From positions 1-9,562 of the forward strand of contig JAASSQ010000106.1 in assembly GCA_021767845.1 (NCBI GenBank): 9,562 bases of DNA. Reading direction: 5' to 3'. A program made the position numbers and the translations under genes. Position 1 is the stretch's first letter. Each line of letters begins with the position of its first letter. This document shows, in pieces, positions 1 through 6,011 of this stretch. Under the pieces are notes generated by a model that ran no database searches, had not been told where the DNA came from, and was given only the letters and a program-made list of their open reading frames with translations. The DNA is from Roseovarius sp. GTDB taxonomy: Bacteria; Pseudomonadota; Alphaproteobacteria; Rhodobacterales; Rhodobacteraceae.

Positions 1-308
1 AGGATCATCTTGGACAGGGTGATGCTGGCCTCGGTGCCGTGGCCGACATAGGCGTGGTAATAGGCCAGTTCGCGCGCCTGTTCGGCGATGGCGTCGGCAA
101 TGTCCTGACGGCCATAGCCCACGTTCACGCAATAAAGCCCGGCAAAGGCATCGAGCAGGCGGTTGCCGTCGCGGTCCTCGATATGGCAGCCGCTGCCGCC
201 GGTCACGATGCGGTTGGGCGCCTCGCCGCGGGCGAATTGCGCCAGGTGTGTCGAGGGGTGGAAAAAGTTCTCCCGATCCCACTGGTCGAGTTGGTCATTC
301 TTGAGCAT
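1..308 (-). CDS. doeD: Class III (PLP) aminotransferase, DoeD/Atf type, N-terminal part only
   Basis: The first 102 codons of a class III pyridoxal-phosphate aminotransferase; the rest lies beyond the left edge. By context it is the ectoine-pathway enzyme (DoeD, called Atf in Ruegeria) that transaminates L-2,4-diaminobutyrate to L-aspartate beta-semialdehyde in the cytoplasm. The visible part has the family's N-terminal features: an opening WDRENFFHPST segment, then a substrate-channel stretch with DRDGNRLLDAFAGLY and YYHAYVGHGTEAS. The catalytic lysine region is not in the window. The start chosen is the ATG at 306-308, preceded by AAGGA (316-320) with a 7-base spacer; an in-frame ATG six codons upstream (324-326) has no comparable site. 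It lies 78 bp downstream of doeC on the same strand with no terminator between, so the two are probably co-transcribed. The family is clear; the exact substrate is inferred from the neighbours. Confidence 0.85.
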   Translation of the reverse strand, partial: MLKNDQLDQWDRENFFHPSTHLAQFARGEAPNRIVTGGSGCHIEDRDGNRLLDAFAGLYCVNVGYGRQDIADAIAEQARELAYYHAYVGHGTEASITLSKMI

Positions 309-386
309 GGTCTTGTCCTTTCGCATGTTCGCTGCCCTAGCGTTTTCGGAGAATCCAGGGCGAAATCTTTTCAGGAATTCGTCCGC

Positions 387-1862
387 TTACGCCCAATCGC
401 GGCAGACATATTTCACTTCCATGAATTCCTCCATGCCCTTGCGGGCGCCCTCGCGGCCAAGGCCCGACTGCTTGACGCCACCGAAGGGGATCGGCGCGCC
501 CGTGACCTTGGTGCGGTTCACCGCGACCATGCCGAATTGCAGCGCGCGGGTCACGCGGTAGATGCGGCGCGGGTCGTGGCTGTGCAGGTAGGCGACAAGG
601 CCGAACTCGGTGGCATTGGCGCGGGCCACGACCTCGTCCTCGGTGTCGAACGGCGTGATCGCCGCGACGGGGCCGAAGGTTTCGTCGCGCATGATCGCGG
701 CCTCGTCGGGCACATCCGTCAGCACCGTGGGCTGATAGAATAGCGGCCCCTGATCGTCGCGCTTGCCGCCGCAGGCCAGCTTGGCGCCTTTCTCCAGCGC
801 GTCGGCCACGTGTTCTTCCTGCTTCTGCACGGCCTTTTCGTTCATCAGCGGGCCGATATCGGGATCGTCCATCCCGGTGCCCAGCGACAGCGCCTGCGTG
901 GCCTCGGTGAAGCGGCGGCAGAATTCGTCATAGGCGGGCCGCTCGACATAGATGCGGTTCGCGCCAAGACAGTCCTGACCCGAGGTGGCGAATTTCGCCT
1001 TGATGCTTTCCTCGATCGCGATGTCCATGTCGGTGTTCTTGAAGACGATCACCGGCGCGTGGCCGCCCAGCTCCATCACCAGCCGCTTCACGGTGTCGGC
1101 GGATTGCCGATAGAGCAGGCGGCCGATATCCGTGGAGCCGGTGAAGGACAGGGCGCGCACGCGGTGGTCCTGCGTCCAGGGCTCGACGATGGTGGCGGCC
1201 TTGCCGGTCAGCACGTTGAACACGCCCGCCGGAATGCCCGCGCGCTCGGCCAGTTCGGCCAGCGCCAGCGCGGAATAGGGCGTTTCGCCCGAGGGGTGCG
1301 CGACCACGGTGCAGCCCGCGGCGATGGCCGCGGCGGCCTTGCGCGTCAGCATGGCCGACGGGAAGTTCCACGGCGTGATCAGGGCTGCGACGCCCACGGG
1401 TTCGAGCCACAATTCGACCTCGGCGTCGGGCAGGTGGCTGGTCACGCCCTCGATATTGGGGCGCTTGGCCTCTTCGGCGTAATACTCCACGAAGCTTGCG
1501 GCATAGTCGATTTCGCCGCGCGCCTCGGACAGGGGCTTGCCCTGCTCCAGCACCATGATCCGGGCCAGATCCTCCTTGTTCTCGATCATCAGGTCGAACC
1601 AGCGGCGCAGCAGGGCCGAGCGATCCTGCGGCAGGGTCATCGACCAGTCGGCAAAGGCCGCCTGCGCGGCATCCACGGCCGCCGTGGCCTGTGCGCCCGA
1701 CAGGCTGGCCACGTCGCCGAGGGCCGCGCCATCCGCCGGGTTGGTCACGGCGAGGGTGGCGTTGTCCTCGCCCCCGGTCCACTTGCCGTTGACATAGGAA
1801 AAATTCCGAACGAGCCGCGTGTCGGTGACGCCGTTGCGGGTCCAGATCGCTGAATCAGACAT
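387..1862 (-). CDS. doeC: Aspartate-semialdehyde dehydrogenase (NAD(P)+), DoeC/Ssd
   Basis: A 491-residue aldehyde dehydrogenase of the succinate-semialdehyde dehydrogenase type, full length for the family. In the ectoine pathway it oxidises L-aspartate beta-semialdehyde to L-aspartate, the last step. Visible motifs in order: TPWNFP with the oxyanion Asn166, the cofactor segment HPSGETP (189-195), the Rossmann FTGST (240-244), MELGG with general base Glu264, SGQDC with nucleophile Cys298, and ETFGPV (394-399). The cofactor segment is unusual: the generally conserved Lys of KPxxxTP is His189, and the following acidic position is Gly192. The start is well supported by AAAGGAGGG at 1868-1876, six bases before the ATG. 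It follows the Lrp/AsnC regulator by 142 bp and precedes doeD. A general succinate- or glutarate-semialdehyde dehydrogenase cannot be excluded from sequence alone, but the position between asnC and atf matches the ectoine locus. Confidence 0.88.
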   Translation of the reverse strand: MSDSAIWTRNGVTDTRLVRNFSYVNGKWTGGEDNATLAVTNPADGAALGDVASLSGAQATAAVDAAQAAFADWSMTLPQDRSALLRRWFDLMIENKEDLARIMVLEQGKPLSEARGEIDYAASFVEYYAEEAKRPNIEGVTSHLPDAEVELWLEPVGVAALITPWNFPSAMLTRKAAAAIAAGCTVVAHPSGETPYSALALAELAERAGIPAGVFNVLTGKAATIVEPWTQDHRVRALSFTGSTDIGRLLYRQSADTVKRLVMELGGHAPVIVFKNTDMDIAIEESIKAKFATSGQDCLGANRIYVERPAYDEFCRRFTEATQALSLGTGMDDPDIGPLMNEKAVQKQEEHVADALEKGAKLACGGKRDDQGPLFYQPTVLTDVPDEAAIMRDETFGPVAAITPFDTEDEVVARANATEFGLVAYLHSHDPRRIYRVTRALQFGMVAVNRTKVTGAPIPFGGVKQSGLGREGARKGMEEFMEVKYVCRDWA

Positions 1863-1913
1863 GAATTACCCTCCTTTAACGGGAGAGATAGGCTGTCTGA
1901 CCAGAAAGCGGGG

Positions 1914-1935
1914 CTGAACTTCGGGGGCAGTTCAG
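1914..1935. repeat. 7-bp inverted repeat in the doeC leader
   Basis: CTGAACT (1914-1920) and AGTTCAG (1929-1935) are exact inverted copies separated by 8 bases, 52 bp upstream of the doeC ATG. As RNA on the minus strand it would form a 7-bp hairpin, but no U-run follows, so it is not a typical intrinsic terminator. It could be a leader hairpin or part of an operator. An outer weaker pairing (GTCTGA 1894-1899 with TCAGAC 1932-1937) competes with it. Function unknown. Confidence 0.45.
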
Positions 1936-1963
1936 ACGATTCACCCACAGAAGCCGCCAGAGA

Positions 1964-1978
1964 CAGAAGATTCTTCTG
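1964..1978. promoter_or_regulatory. Candidate Lrp/AsnC-family operator upstream of doeC
   Basis: CAGAAGA-T-TCTTCTG is a perfect 7+1+7 palindrome. It agrees with the E. coli Lrp consensus YAGHAWATTWTDCTR at 13 of 15 positions, failing only at the two W positions (G and C here). It sits 101 bp upstream of the doeC start and just past the stop codon of the Lrp/AsnC regulator gene, as expected for a site through which that regulator controls doeC-doeD. A weaker CAG-N9-CTG site lies at 1902-1916, 62 bp (about six helical turns) centre to centre. The palindrome is seen directly; binding by the neighbouring regulator is inferred. Confidence 0.6.
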
Positions 1979-2004
1979 ATACCTTTGATTCCCGTGCTGC
2001 TCCG

Positions 2005-2487
2005 TCAGGCATCCCCACCAAGGATCATCTCCAGCGGCGGGCCAGCGGGTGCCTTGACCGGCTTGGTGACGATATAGGTGAAGTACCGCGCCAGCCCGAT
2101 GCGCGATTCCAGCAGTTCGTCGATCAGCCGCTGATAGGCGTCGATGTCGGTGGTCACGATCTGCAACAGGTAATCGAACCCCCCGCCCAGCGCCCAGCAG
2201 GCGGTGATTTCATCGTAATGCTGGACGCTGTCCTCGAAGGCGCGGAAGCTGGCGGGCGTGTGATCGGCCAGTTCGGCGGCCACGAACACGGTGACATGCG
2301 GCCCCAGTTTCCGCAGGTTGAACCGCGCGTTGTAGCCTTCGATGATGCCAGCCTGCTCGAGCTTCTTGAGCCGTTCCCAGCACGGGCTGGCCGACAACCC
2401 GACACGCGCGGCCAGGTCGGCCTTGGTGATGCGGCCTTCGGTGGACAGAACGCGCAGAATGTCCAGATCGCGCGCATCCAGCTTCAT
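2005..2487 (-). CDS. doeX: Lrp/AsnC-family transcriptional regulator of the ectoine locus (DoeX type)
   Basis: A 160-residue Lrp/AsnC protein, normal length. Residues 4-60 form the winged helix-turn-helix: LDILRVLSTEGRITKADLA, then the recognition helix around LSASPCWERLKKLEQAG and the wing turn IIEGYNA. Residues 65-142 are the RAM ligand-binding/oligomerisation domain, with the diagnostic GGGFDYLLQIVTTD (101-114). Such proteins assemble as dimers to octamers and sense amino acids. In Halomonas the equivalent DoeX is linked to ectoine metabolism; the ligand here is not visible, though a pathway amine is plausible. Its ATG overlaps the eutC stop in an ATGA (2484-2487) with no strong ribosome site, so it is probably translated by coupling to eutC. 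A likely target palindrome lies just downstream, before doeC. Family certain, specific role inferred. Confidence 0.88.
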   Translation of the reverse strand: MKLDARDLDILRVLSTEGRITKADLAARVGLSASPCWERLKKLEQAGIIEGYNARFNLRKLGPHVTVFVAAELADHTPASFRAFEDSVQHYDEITACWALGGGFDYLLQIVTTDIDAYQRLIDELLESRIGLARYFTYIVTKPVKAPAGPPLEMILGGDA

Positions 2488-3476
2488 GCGCGGATCACCG
2501 TGCCGGCCCCACCATCGTCAAGCAAGGCGTGGACATGGCTGGCGATCGCGGTGTCCTGCGCGCCGGTGCCCGTCAGGTCGGCGATGGTGACGTCATCCTC
2601 CGCGCGCCGCCCCGGCGCCTCGCCGGTGATGACCTGGCCCAGTTCCGCAGGGATGCCCCGATCCCACAGACCGGCCTCTTGCGCGCTGCGCAGTTCGCCC
2701 AGTGTTTCGGTCTGGCTGACCCGGTCGGCGACGTAAAGGTCGGCCTGCGCAAGCGCCCTGGGGTCGATCTCGTTCTTGCCGTGCTGGTCCGAGCCCATCG
2801 CCGTGATGTGCAGGCCGGGATGCAGCCACTCGGCCTTGAGCACGGGATCGCGGGCCGGTGTCGTGGTGACGACAAGCTGGCTTTGCGCCACGAGGTCCGC
2901 CGGATCGGACATGGGCAGCACCTCGATCCCCAGTTGGGCGGCCAGATCCTCGGCGCAGGATTGCGCCTTGGCCCCGTCACGGCCCCAGACCAGCAGCTTT
3001 TCGAAGGGCCGCACCAGATGCGCCGCCTGCATCTGCAACCGGGCCTGCACGCCGGTGCCGATCACGCCCGCGGTGGTCACCCGCTGCGGCGCAAGGTGGC
3101 GGGCGGCCACCGCCCCGGCCGCGGCGGTGCGGAGATCGGTCAGGTAGCCATTGTCCAGAAACAGGGCCTGCACCAGCCCGGTTCTTGACGAAAACAGGAT
3201 CATCAGACCGTTGAGCGACGGCAGGCCGATCTTGGGGTTGTCGAAAAAGCCGGGGCTGACCTTGATCGCGAACCCGTCGAAGCCGGGGATGTAGGCGGTT
3301 TTCACATCCACCTCGCCATTGGCGGCGGGCAGGTCCATCGACAGGATCGGCGGCATCACCACGTCACCGCCCGCCAGCGCCGCGAAGGCCTGTTCGATCA
3401 CGTCCACAACGGACAGGTCCAAACCCACGGCGGCGCGAAGATCGGCCTCGGTCAGAACGCGGATATCATGCGGCAT
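2484..3476 (-). CDS. eutC: Ectoine utilization protein EutC, ornithine cyclodeaminase/mu-crystallin family
   Basis: A 330-residue member of the ornithine cyclodeaminase/mu-crystallin family, typical length. Signature elements seen: IKVSPGFFDN with Lys72, LDNGYLTDLRTAA (108-120) with Arg116 and Thr117, the Rossmann glycine motif GVIGTGVQA (137-145), the GSDQHGKNEID segment (228-238) that holds the catalytic Asp in the family, and DLTGTGAQDTAIA (300-312). Family members are NAD(P)-dependent cyclodeaminases or imine reductases. The EutC subgroup always sits with eutB and is assigned to processing 5-hydroxyectoine-derived intermediates into the ectoine route; the exact reaction cannot be read here. 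The ATG has AAAGGA (3484-3489) with a 7-base spacer. It overlaps the end of eutB by 11 bases and the start of asnC by 4, indicating one tightly coupled transcript. Confidence 0.88.
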   Translation of the reverse strand: MPHDIRVLTEADLRAAVGLDLSVVDVIEQAFAALAGGDVVMPPILSMDLPAANGEVDVKTAYIPGFDGFAIKVSPGFFDNPKIGLPSLNGLMILFSSRTGLVQALFLDNGYLTDLRTAAAGAVAARHLAPQRVTTAGVIGTGVQARLQMQAAHLVRPFEKLLVWGRDGAKAQSCAEDLAAQLGIEVLPMSDPADLVAQSQLVVTTTPARDPVLKAEWLHPGLHITAMGSDQHGKNEIDPRALAQADLYVADRVSQTETLGELRSAQEAGLWDRGIPAELGQVITGEAPGRRAEDDVTIADLTGTGAQDTAIASHVHALLDDGGAGTVIRA

Positions 3477-4467
3477 AGGGTCGTCCTTTCACGGTGATGT
3501 CGCCAAGCTGCACATCTTGTCCCGTCACGATACGGGTAAAAACGTTCATATCCAGATTACGGCCCGTAACGATGGTCGCCGTGGGACCATCGAGCGTGAT
3601 CCTTCCCGCCAGAACGGCGGCCAGCCCGACCACGCAGGCGCCTTCGGCGACGATGCGGTCCTCGTAATAGAGCACCTGCATCGCGTGGTAGATTTCATCC
3701 TCGCTGACCAGAACGACCTGGTCCAGAAGATCGCGGCACATGGGAAAGCTGAGCCTGTTGTTCAACCCGATCCCGCCGCCCAGCGAATCGGCAAGGCTGG
3801 GCACTTCCTCGACCTCGATGGGTGTGCCGGCCTTGATGCTGTCATGCATGGCGGCGCCGCGATCCATGCTGATGCCCACGACCCGGATTGCCGGGTTGAT
3901 CGACTTGGCCGCGCGCGCCACCCCGGCGGCCAGACCGCCGCCCGACAGCGGCACCAGAAACGTGGTCACATCCGGCCGTGCCTCGAGGATTTCGAGCCCA
4001 ATGGTGCCCTGCCCCGCGATCACCAGAGGGTCGTCAAAGGGCGAGATCTCGAACAGGCCTTCCTCCTCGACAAGACGGCCGGCTTCGGCCTGCGCGTCAT
4101 CCTGGCTGCGGCCCTTGATATGCACCTCGGCGCCCAGCGCGCGGATGCCGTCAACCTTGGCCTGCGGCACCAGTTCGGACATGCAGATCACCGCGCGCAT
4201 CCCGCGCTGCGCGGCGGCGAAGGCCACGCCGCGCCCGTGATTGCCGGTGGAACAGCAGGTGACGCCACGCGCCTCTTGCACATTGGCCACGGCGTTACAG
4301 GCGCCGCGCAGCTTGAACGCGCCGATGGGCTGCATGTTCTCGAGCTTGAGCAGGAACTCGGCGCCTGCGCGGTCGGTCATGTAGGGCGAGGGCACCAGCG
4401 GCGTGCCATCGGCCACGCCCCGGATGGTCTTGGCGGCGGCGTATATGTCTGCGAGGGTCGGCTGCAT
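3466..4467 (-). CDS. eutB: Hydroxyectoine utilization dehydratase EutB (threonine dehydratase-like, PLP fold II)
   Basis: A 333-residue fold-type II PLP enzyme of the serine/threonine dehydratase family. Seen: ENMQPIGAFKLRGA with the Schiff-base Lys52, STGNHGRGVA (73-82) contacting the substrate carboxylate, the phosphate-binding loop SGGGLAAG (175-182), and TGRNLDMNVF (301-310) near the C-terminus. It lacks the C-terminal ACT-like regulatory domain of biosynthetic IlvA, in keeping with a catabolic dehydratase. EutB is assigned to water elimination on the hydroxylated diaminobutyrate derived from 5-hydroxyectoine. The reading frame stays open upstream to 4557, but the ATG at 4465-4467 is chosen because GGAG lies six bases before it and MQPTLADIYAAAK is the usual family opening. 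It diverges from doeA across 162 bp and is first in the eutB-eutC-asnC series. Confidence 0.88.
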   Translation of the reverse strand: MQPTLADIYAAAKTIRGVADGTPLVPSPYMTDRAGAEFLLKLENMQPIGAFKLRGACNAVANVQEARGVTCCSTGNHGRGVAFAAAQRGMRAVICMSELVPQAKVDGIRALGAEVHIKGRSQDDAQAEAGRLVEEEGLFEISPFDDPLVIAGQGTIGLEILEARPDVTTFLVPLSGGGLAAGVARAAKSINPAIRVVGISMDRGAAMHDSIKAGTPIEVEEVPSLADSLGGGIGLNNRLSFPMCRDLLDQVVLVSEDEIYHAMQVLYYEDRIVAEGACVVGLAAVLAGRITLDGPTATIVTGRNLDMNVFTRIVTGQDVQLGDITVKGRPYAA

Positions 4468-4629
4468 GTCATACTCCACAACTCTGCCGGCAGCTTTGCG
4501 CCGGGGCACCCTATCGTCAACCGCGCGCCCCGGAATTTCCCGAAAACGACATTTCATGCCGTTTTCCTTGGGGCAAGCAGGGCGCGGCGGGCAGTATGGC
4601 GCAAGGGTCTCTCAACAGCAGGCACAAGC
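4468..4629. promoter_or_regulatory. Divergent eutB / doeA control region
   Basis: The 162 bp between the two divergent starts must hold promoters for both directions. On the minus strand TTGACG (4515-4520) is a good -35, with AAAGCT (4492-4497) after 17 bases as a poor -10. I see no convincing promoter towards doeA. CTGCCGGCAG (4484-4493) is a perfect 10-bp palindrome, and a 25-bp imperfect palindrome sits at 4542-4566 (listed separately). Regulators known for such loci are the MocR-type EnuR, which responds to N-alpha-acetyl-diaminobutyrate, and the AsnC-type protein. Confidence 0.5.
4542..4566. promoter_or_regulatory. 25-bp imperfect palindrome, candidate operator between eutB and doeA
   Basis: GAAAACGACAT (4542-4552) and ATGCCGTTTTC (4556-4566) are inverted copies around a TTC centre, matching at 10 of 11 arm positions (the A at 4549 opposite the C at 4559 is the only mismatch). 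Its A/T-rich ends stand out from the GC-rich surroundings. The centre is 76 bp from the doeA ATG and 87 bp from the eutB ATG, so one bound dimer could control both. It does not resemble the Lrp-like site before doeC, so a different regulator such as an EnuR/MocR protein is plausible but unproven. Confidence 0.5.
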
Positions 4630-5814
4630 ATGATCGAGAAATCCCTTCCCTTTTCCGAGGCGGAATACCAGCGCCGCCTGACCAAGACCCGCAACGCGAT
4701 GGAGGCCGCCGGGATCGACGCGCTGTTCGTCACCGATCCGTCCAACCAGAACTGGCTGACGGGCTATGACGGATGGTCGTTCTACGTGCATCAGGGCGTG
4801 ATCGTGCTGCCCGATGCCGACCCGATCTGGTGGGGGCGCGGGCAGGATGCCAATGGCGGCGTGCGCACCTGCTGGATGACCGACGACCGGGTGATCGGCT
4901 ATGCCGACAACTACGTGCAGTCCACCGACCGTCACCCGATGCAGGACCTGGCCGAGCGGCTGACCGGCATGGGGCTGGAAAGCGCGCGCCTTGGCGTGGA
5001 GATGGACAATTACTATTTCTCGGCAAGGGCTTACGAGGTTCTGAAAGCCGAGCTGCCGAACGCCACCTTTGTCGATGCAACGGCGTTGGTGAACTGGCAA
5101 CGCGCGGTCAAATCCGACGAAGAGCTGACCTTCATCCGCAAGGCCGCCGCGATCAGCGAGAAGATCACCGATGGCCTGCTGGAGCGGGTTGAGCCCGGCA
5201 TCCCGAAAAACGAGGTCGTGGCCGAGATCTTTCGCGATGCGATCCGCGGGGTGGAGGGCGCCTGGGGCGACTATCCGGCGATCGTACCGCTCTTGCCCTC
5301 GGGCAGCGATGCCGCCGCGCCGCACCTGACATGGGATGGCCGCGACTTTGCCGAGGGTGAGGCGACTTTCTTTGAAATTTCAGGCTGTTACCGCCGCTAT
5401 CACGCGCCGTTCTGCCGGACGCTGTTCCTGGGCAAGCCGCCGCAATTCCTGCTGGACGCGGAAAAGGCGCTGGTCGAGGGGCTGGAAAACGGGCTGGAAA
5501 TGGCCCGCGCCGGCAACCGGGCCTGCGACATCGCCAACGCGCTGGCCGCCCCGCTGGAGCGGGCGGGGATTGAGCGGGGGGCGCGCTGCGGCTATCCCAT
5601 CGGGCTGAGCTATCCCCCCGACTGGGGCGAGCGCACCATCAGCCTGCGCGCCGAGGACGAGACCGTGCTGGAGCCGGGCATGACCTTCCACTTCATGCCG
5701 GGGCTGTGGATGTCGGACTGGGGGCTGGAGATCACCGAGTCGATCCTCATCAAGGAGGAGGGCCCGGCCGAGACCTTCTGCAACCGGCCGCGCAAGATGT
5801 TCGTTAAGGATTGA
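4630..5814 (+). CDS. doeA: Ectoine hydrolase DoeA/EutD (M24 peptidase/creatinase fold)
   Basis: A 394-residue ectoine hydrolase, close to the usual family length. It opens the pyrimidine ring of ectoine (and 5-hydroxyectoine) to N-alpha-acetyl-L-2,4-diaminobutyrate, the first catabolic step in the cytoplasm. Residues 10-155 are a creatinase-type N-terminal domain containing LTGYDGWSFYVHQ (43-55), highly characteristic of DoeA. Residues 165-375 are the pita-bread M24 domain with SGSDAAAPHLTW (224-235), FFEISGCYRRYHAPFCRT (247-264) and GYPIGLSYPPDWGE (321-334). The metal-ligand set of true aminopeptidases is not intact, as expected for this creatinase-like branch, whose mechanism goes through a covalent intermediate. 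The frame is open for 437 codons upstream, but those overlap eutB/eutC antisense; the ATG at 4630 is the family start, with only a weak site (AGCAGG, 4617-4622). It diverges from eutB. Its usual partner doeB/eutE is not adjacent. Confidence 0.93.
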   Translation: MIEKSLPFSEAEYQRRLTKTRNAMEAAGIDALFVTDPSNQNWLTGYDGWSFYVHQGVIVLPDADPIWWGRGQDANGGVRTCWMTDDRVIGYADNYVQSTDRHPMQDLAERLTGMGLESARLGVEMDNYYFSARAYEVLKAELPNATFVDATALVNWQRAVKSDEELTFIRKAAAISEKITDGLLERVEPGIPKNEVVAEIFRDAIRGVEGAWGDYPAIVPLLPSGSDAAAPHLTWDGRDFAEGEATFFEISGCYRRYHAPFCRTLFLGKPPQFLLDAEKALVEGLENGLEMARAGNRACDIANALAAPLERAGIERGARCGYPIGLSYPPDWGERTISLRAEDETVLEPGMTFHFMPGLWMSDWGLEITESILIKEEGPAETFCNRPRKMFVKD

Positions 5815-5829
5815 CCGCGAATCGGGCCG

Positions 5830-5850
5830 CGCCCCTGGTTAACAAGGGCG
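5830..5850. repeat. Inverted repeat after doeA, possible weak terminator
   Basis: CGCCC (5830-5834) pairs with GGGCG (5846-5850), with an inner TG/CA pairing and a central GTTAAC. As RNA it makes a GC-rich hairpin starting 16 bases after the doeA stop, but no T-run follows on either side, so an intrinsic terminator is doubtful. A second small hairpin (CGCC 5854-5857 with GGCG 5863-5866) follows at once. The right half also forms part of the direct repeat found again at 5929-5941. Confidence 0.35.
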
Positions 5851-5870
5851 AAGCGCCGGTTTGGCGGCAT

Positions 5871-5914
5871 CGGTATCGTGTCGGTATCACGTCGGTATCG
5901 CGTCGGTATCGGCA
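5871..5914. repeat. Four tandem 11-bp repeats (CGGTATCRYGT)
   Basis: Units are CGGTATCGTGT (5871-5881), CGGTATCACGT (5882-5892), CGGTATCGCGT (5893-5903) and CGGTATCGGCA (5904-5914). The first seven bases are identical in all four; positions 8-9 vary, and only the last unit departs at the end. The 11-bp period is near one helical turn, so each CGGTATC presents on nearly the same DNA face, which suits cooperative protein binding. The array ends 98 bp before the rfbC start. No function is known to me; a regulatory site or a slippage-derived repeat are both possible. Confidence 0.8.
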
Positions 5915-5998
5915 CCGATCCGGGCCAAGGTTAACAGGGCGCGCGGCGGAACGGTGACAATCCCCGCGCGGCTTGGTAAAGGCTGGCGTGATAACCAC

Positions 5999-6005
5999 GA
6001 GGGGG
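5999..6005 (+). promoter_or_regulatory. Ribosome binding site that sets the rfbC TTG start
   Basis: GAGGGGG lies six bases before the TTG at 6012-6014, an ideal spacing. The alternative in-frame starts at 5973 (TTG) and 5988 (GTG) have no such site, so this element favours the shorter protein. Confidence 0.65.
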
Positions 6006-6011
6006 CCGGCC

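Larger units (their letters stand above)
5815..6011. other. Intergenic spacer between doeA and rfbC, rich in short repeats
   Basis: The 197 bp carry no credible gene; frames open here on either strand are shadows whose repetitive peptides simply mirror the DNA repeats. It holds the doeA 3' end, an inverted repeat at 5830-5850, a four-unit tandem repeat at 5871-5914, two flanking direct repeats, and the promoter and ribosome site of the rhamnose operon. A possible rfb promoter is GTGACA (5954-5959), 17 bases, then TAAAGG (5977-5982); it matches the -35 at 5 of 6 positions but the -10 at only 3 of 6. Confidence 0.6.

Noticed and set aside
341..347. CGTTTTC before doeD, the same heptamer as an arm of the doeA/eutB palindrome
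   Set aside because: No inverted partner at the right distance; a single heptamer is expected by chance.
810..1853. Long plus-strand open frame opposite doeC
   Set aside because: It is the codon-position shadow of doeC, with low-complexity Gly/Ala/Arg/His composition and no domain.
3319..4629. A 437-codon open upstream extension of doeA
   Set aside because: It runs antisense through eutC and eutB, has no family similarity I recognise, and reflects the scarcity of stop codons in GC-rich DNA; DoeA starts at 4630 with its normal N-terminus.
5871..5914. CRISPR array or plasmid-type iterons
   Set aside because: Units are 11 bp with no spacers, far too short for CRISPR, and there is no rep gene or other origin feature nearby.
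5610..5915. Minus-strand frame with a repetitive RYRRDTD-type peptide
   Set aside because: The peptide repeats only translate the 11-bp DNA repeats; it runs antisense to doeA and has no ribosome site.
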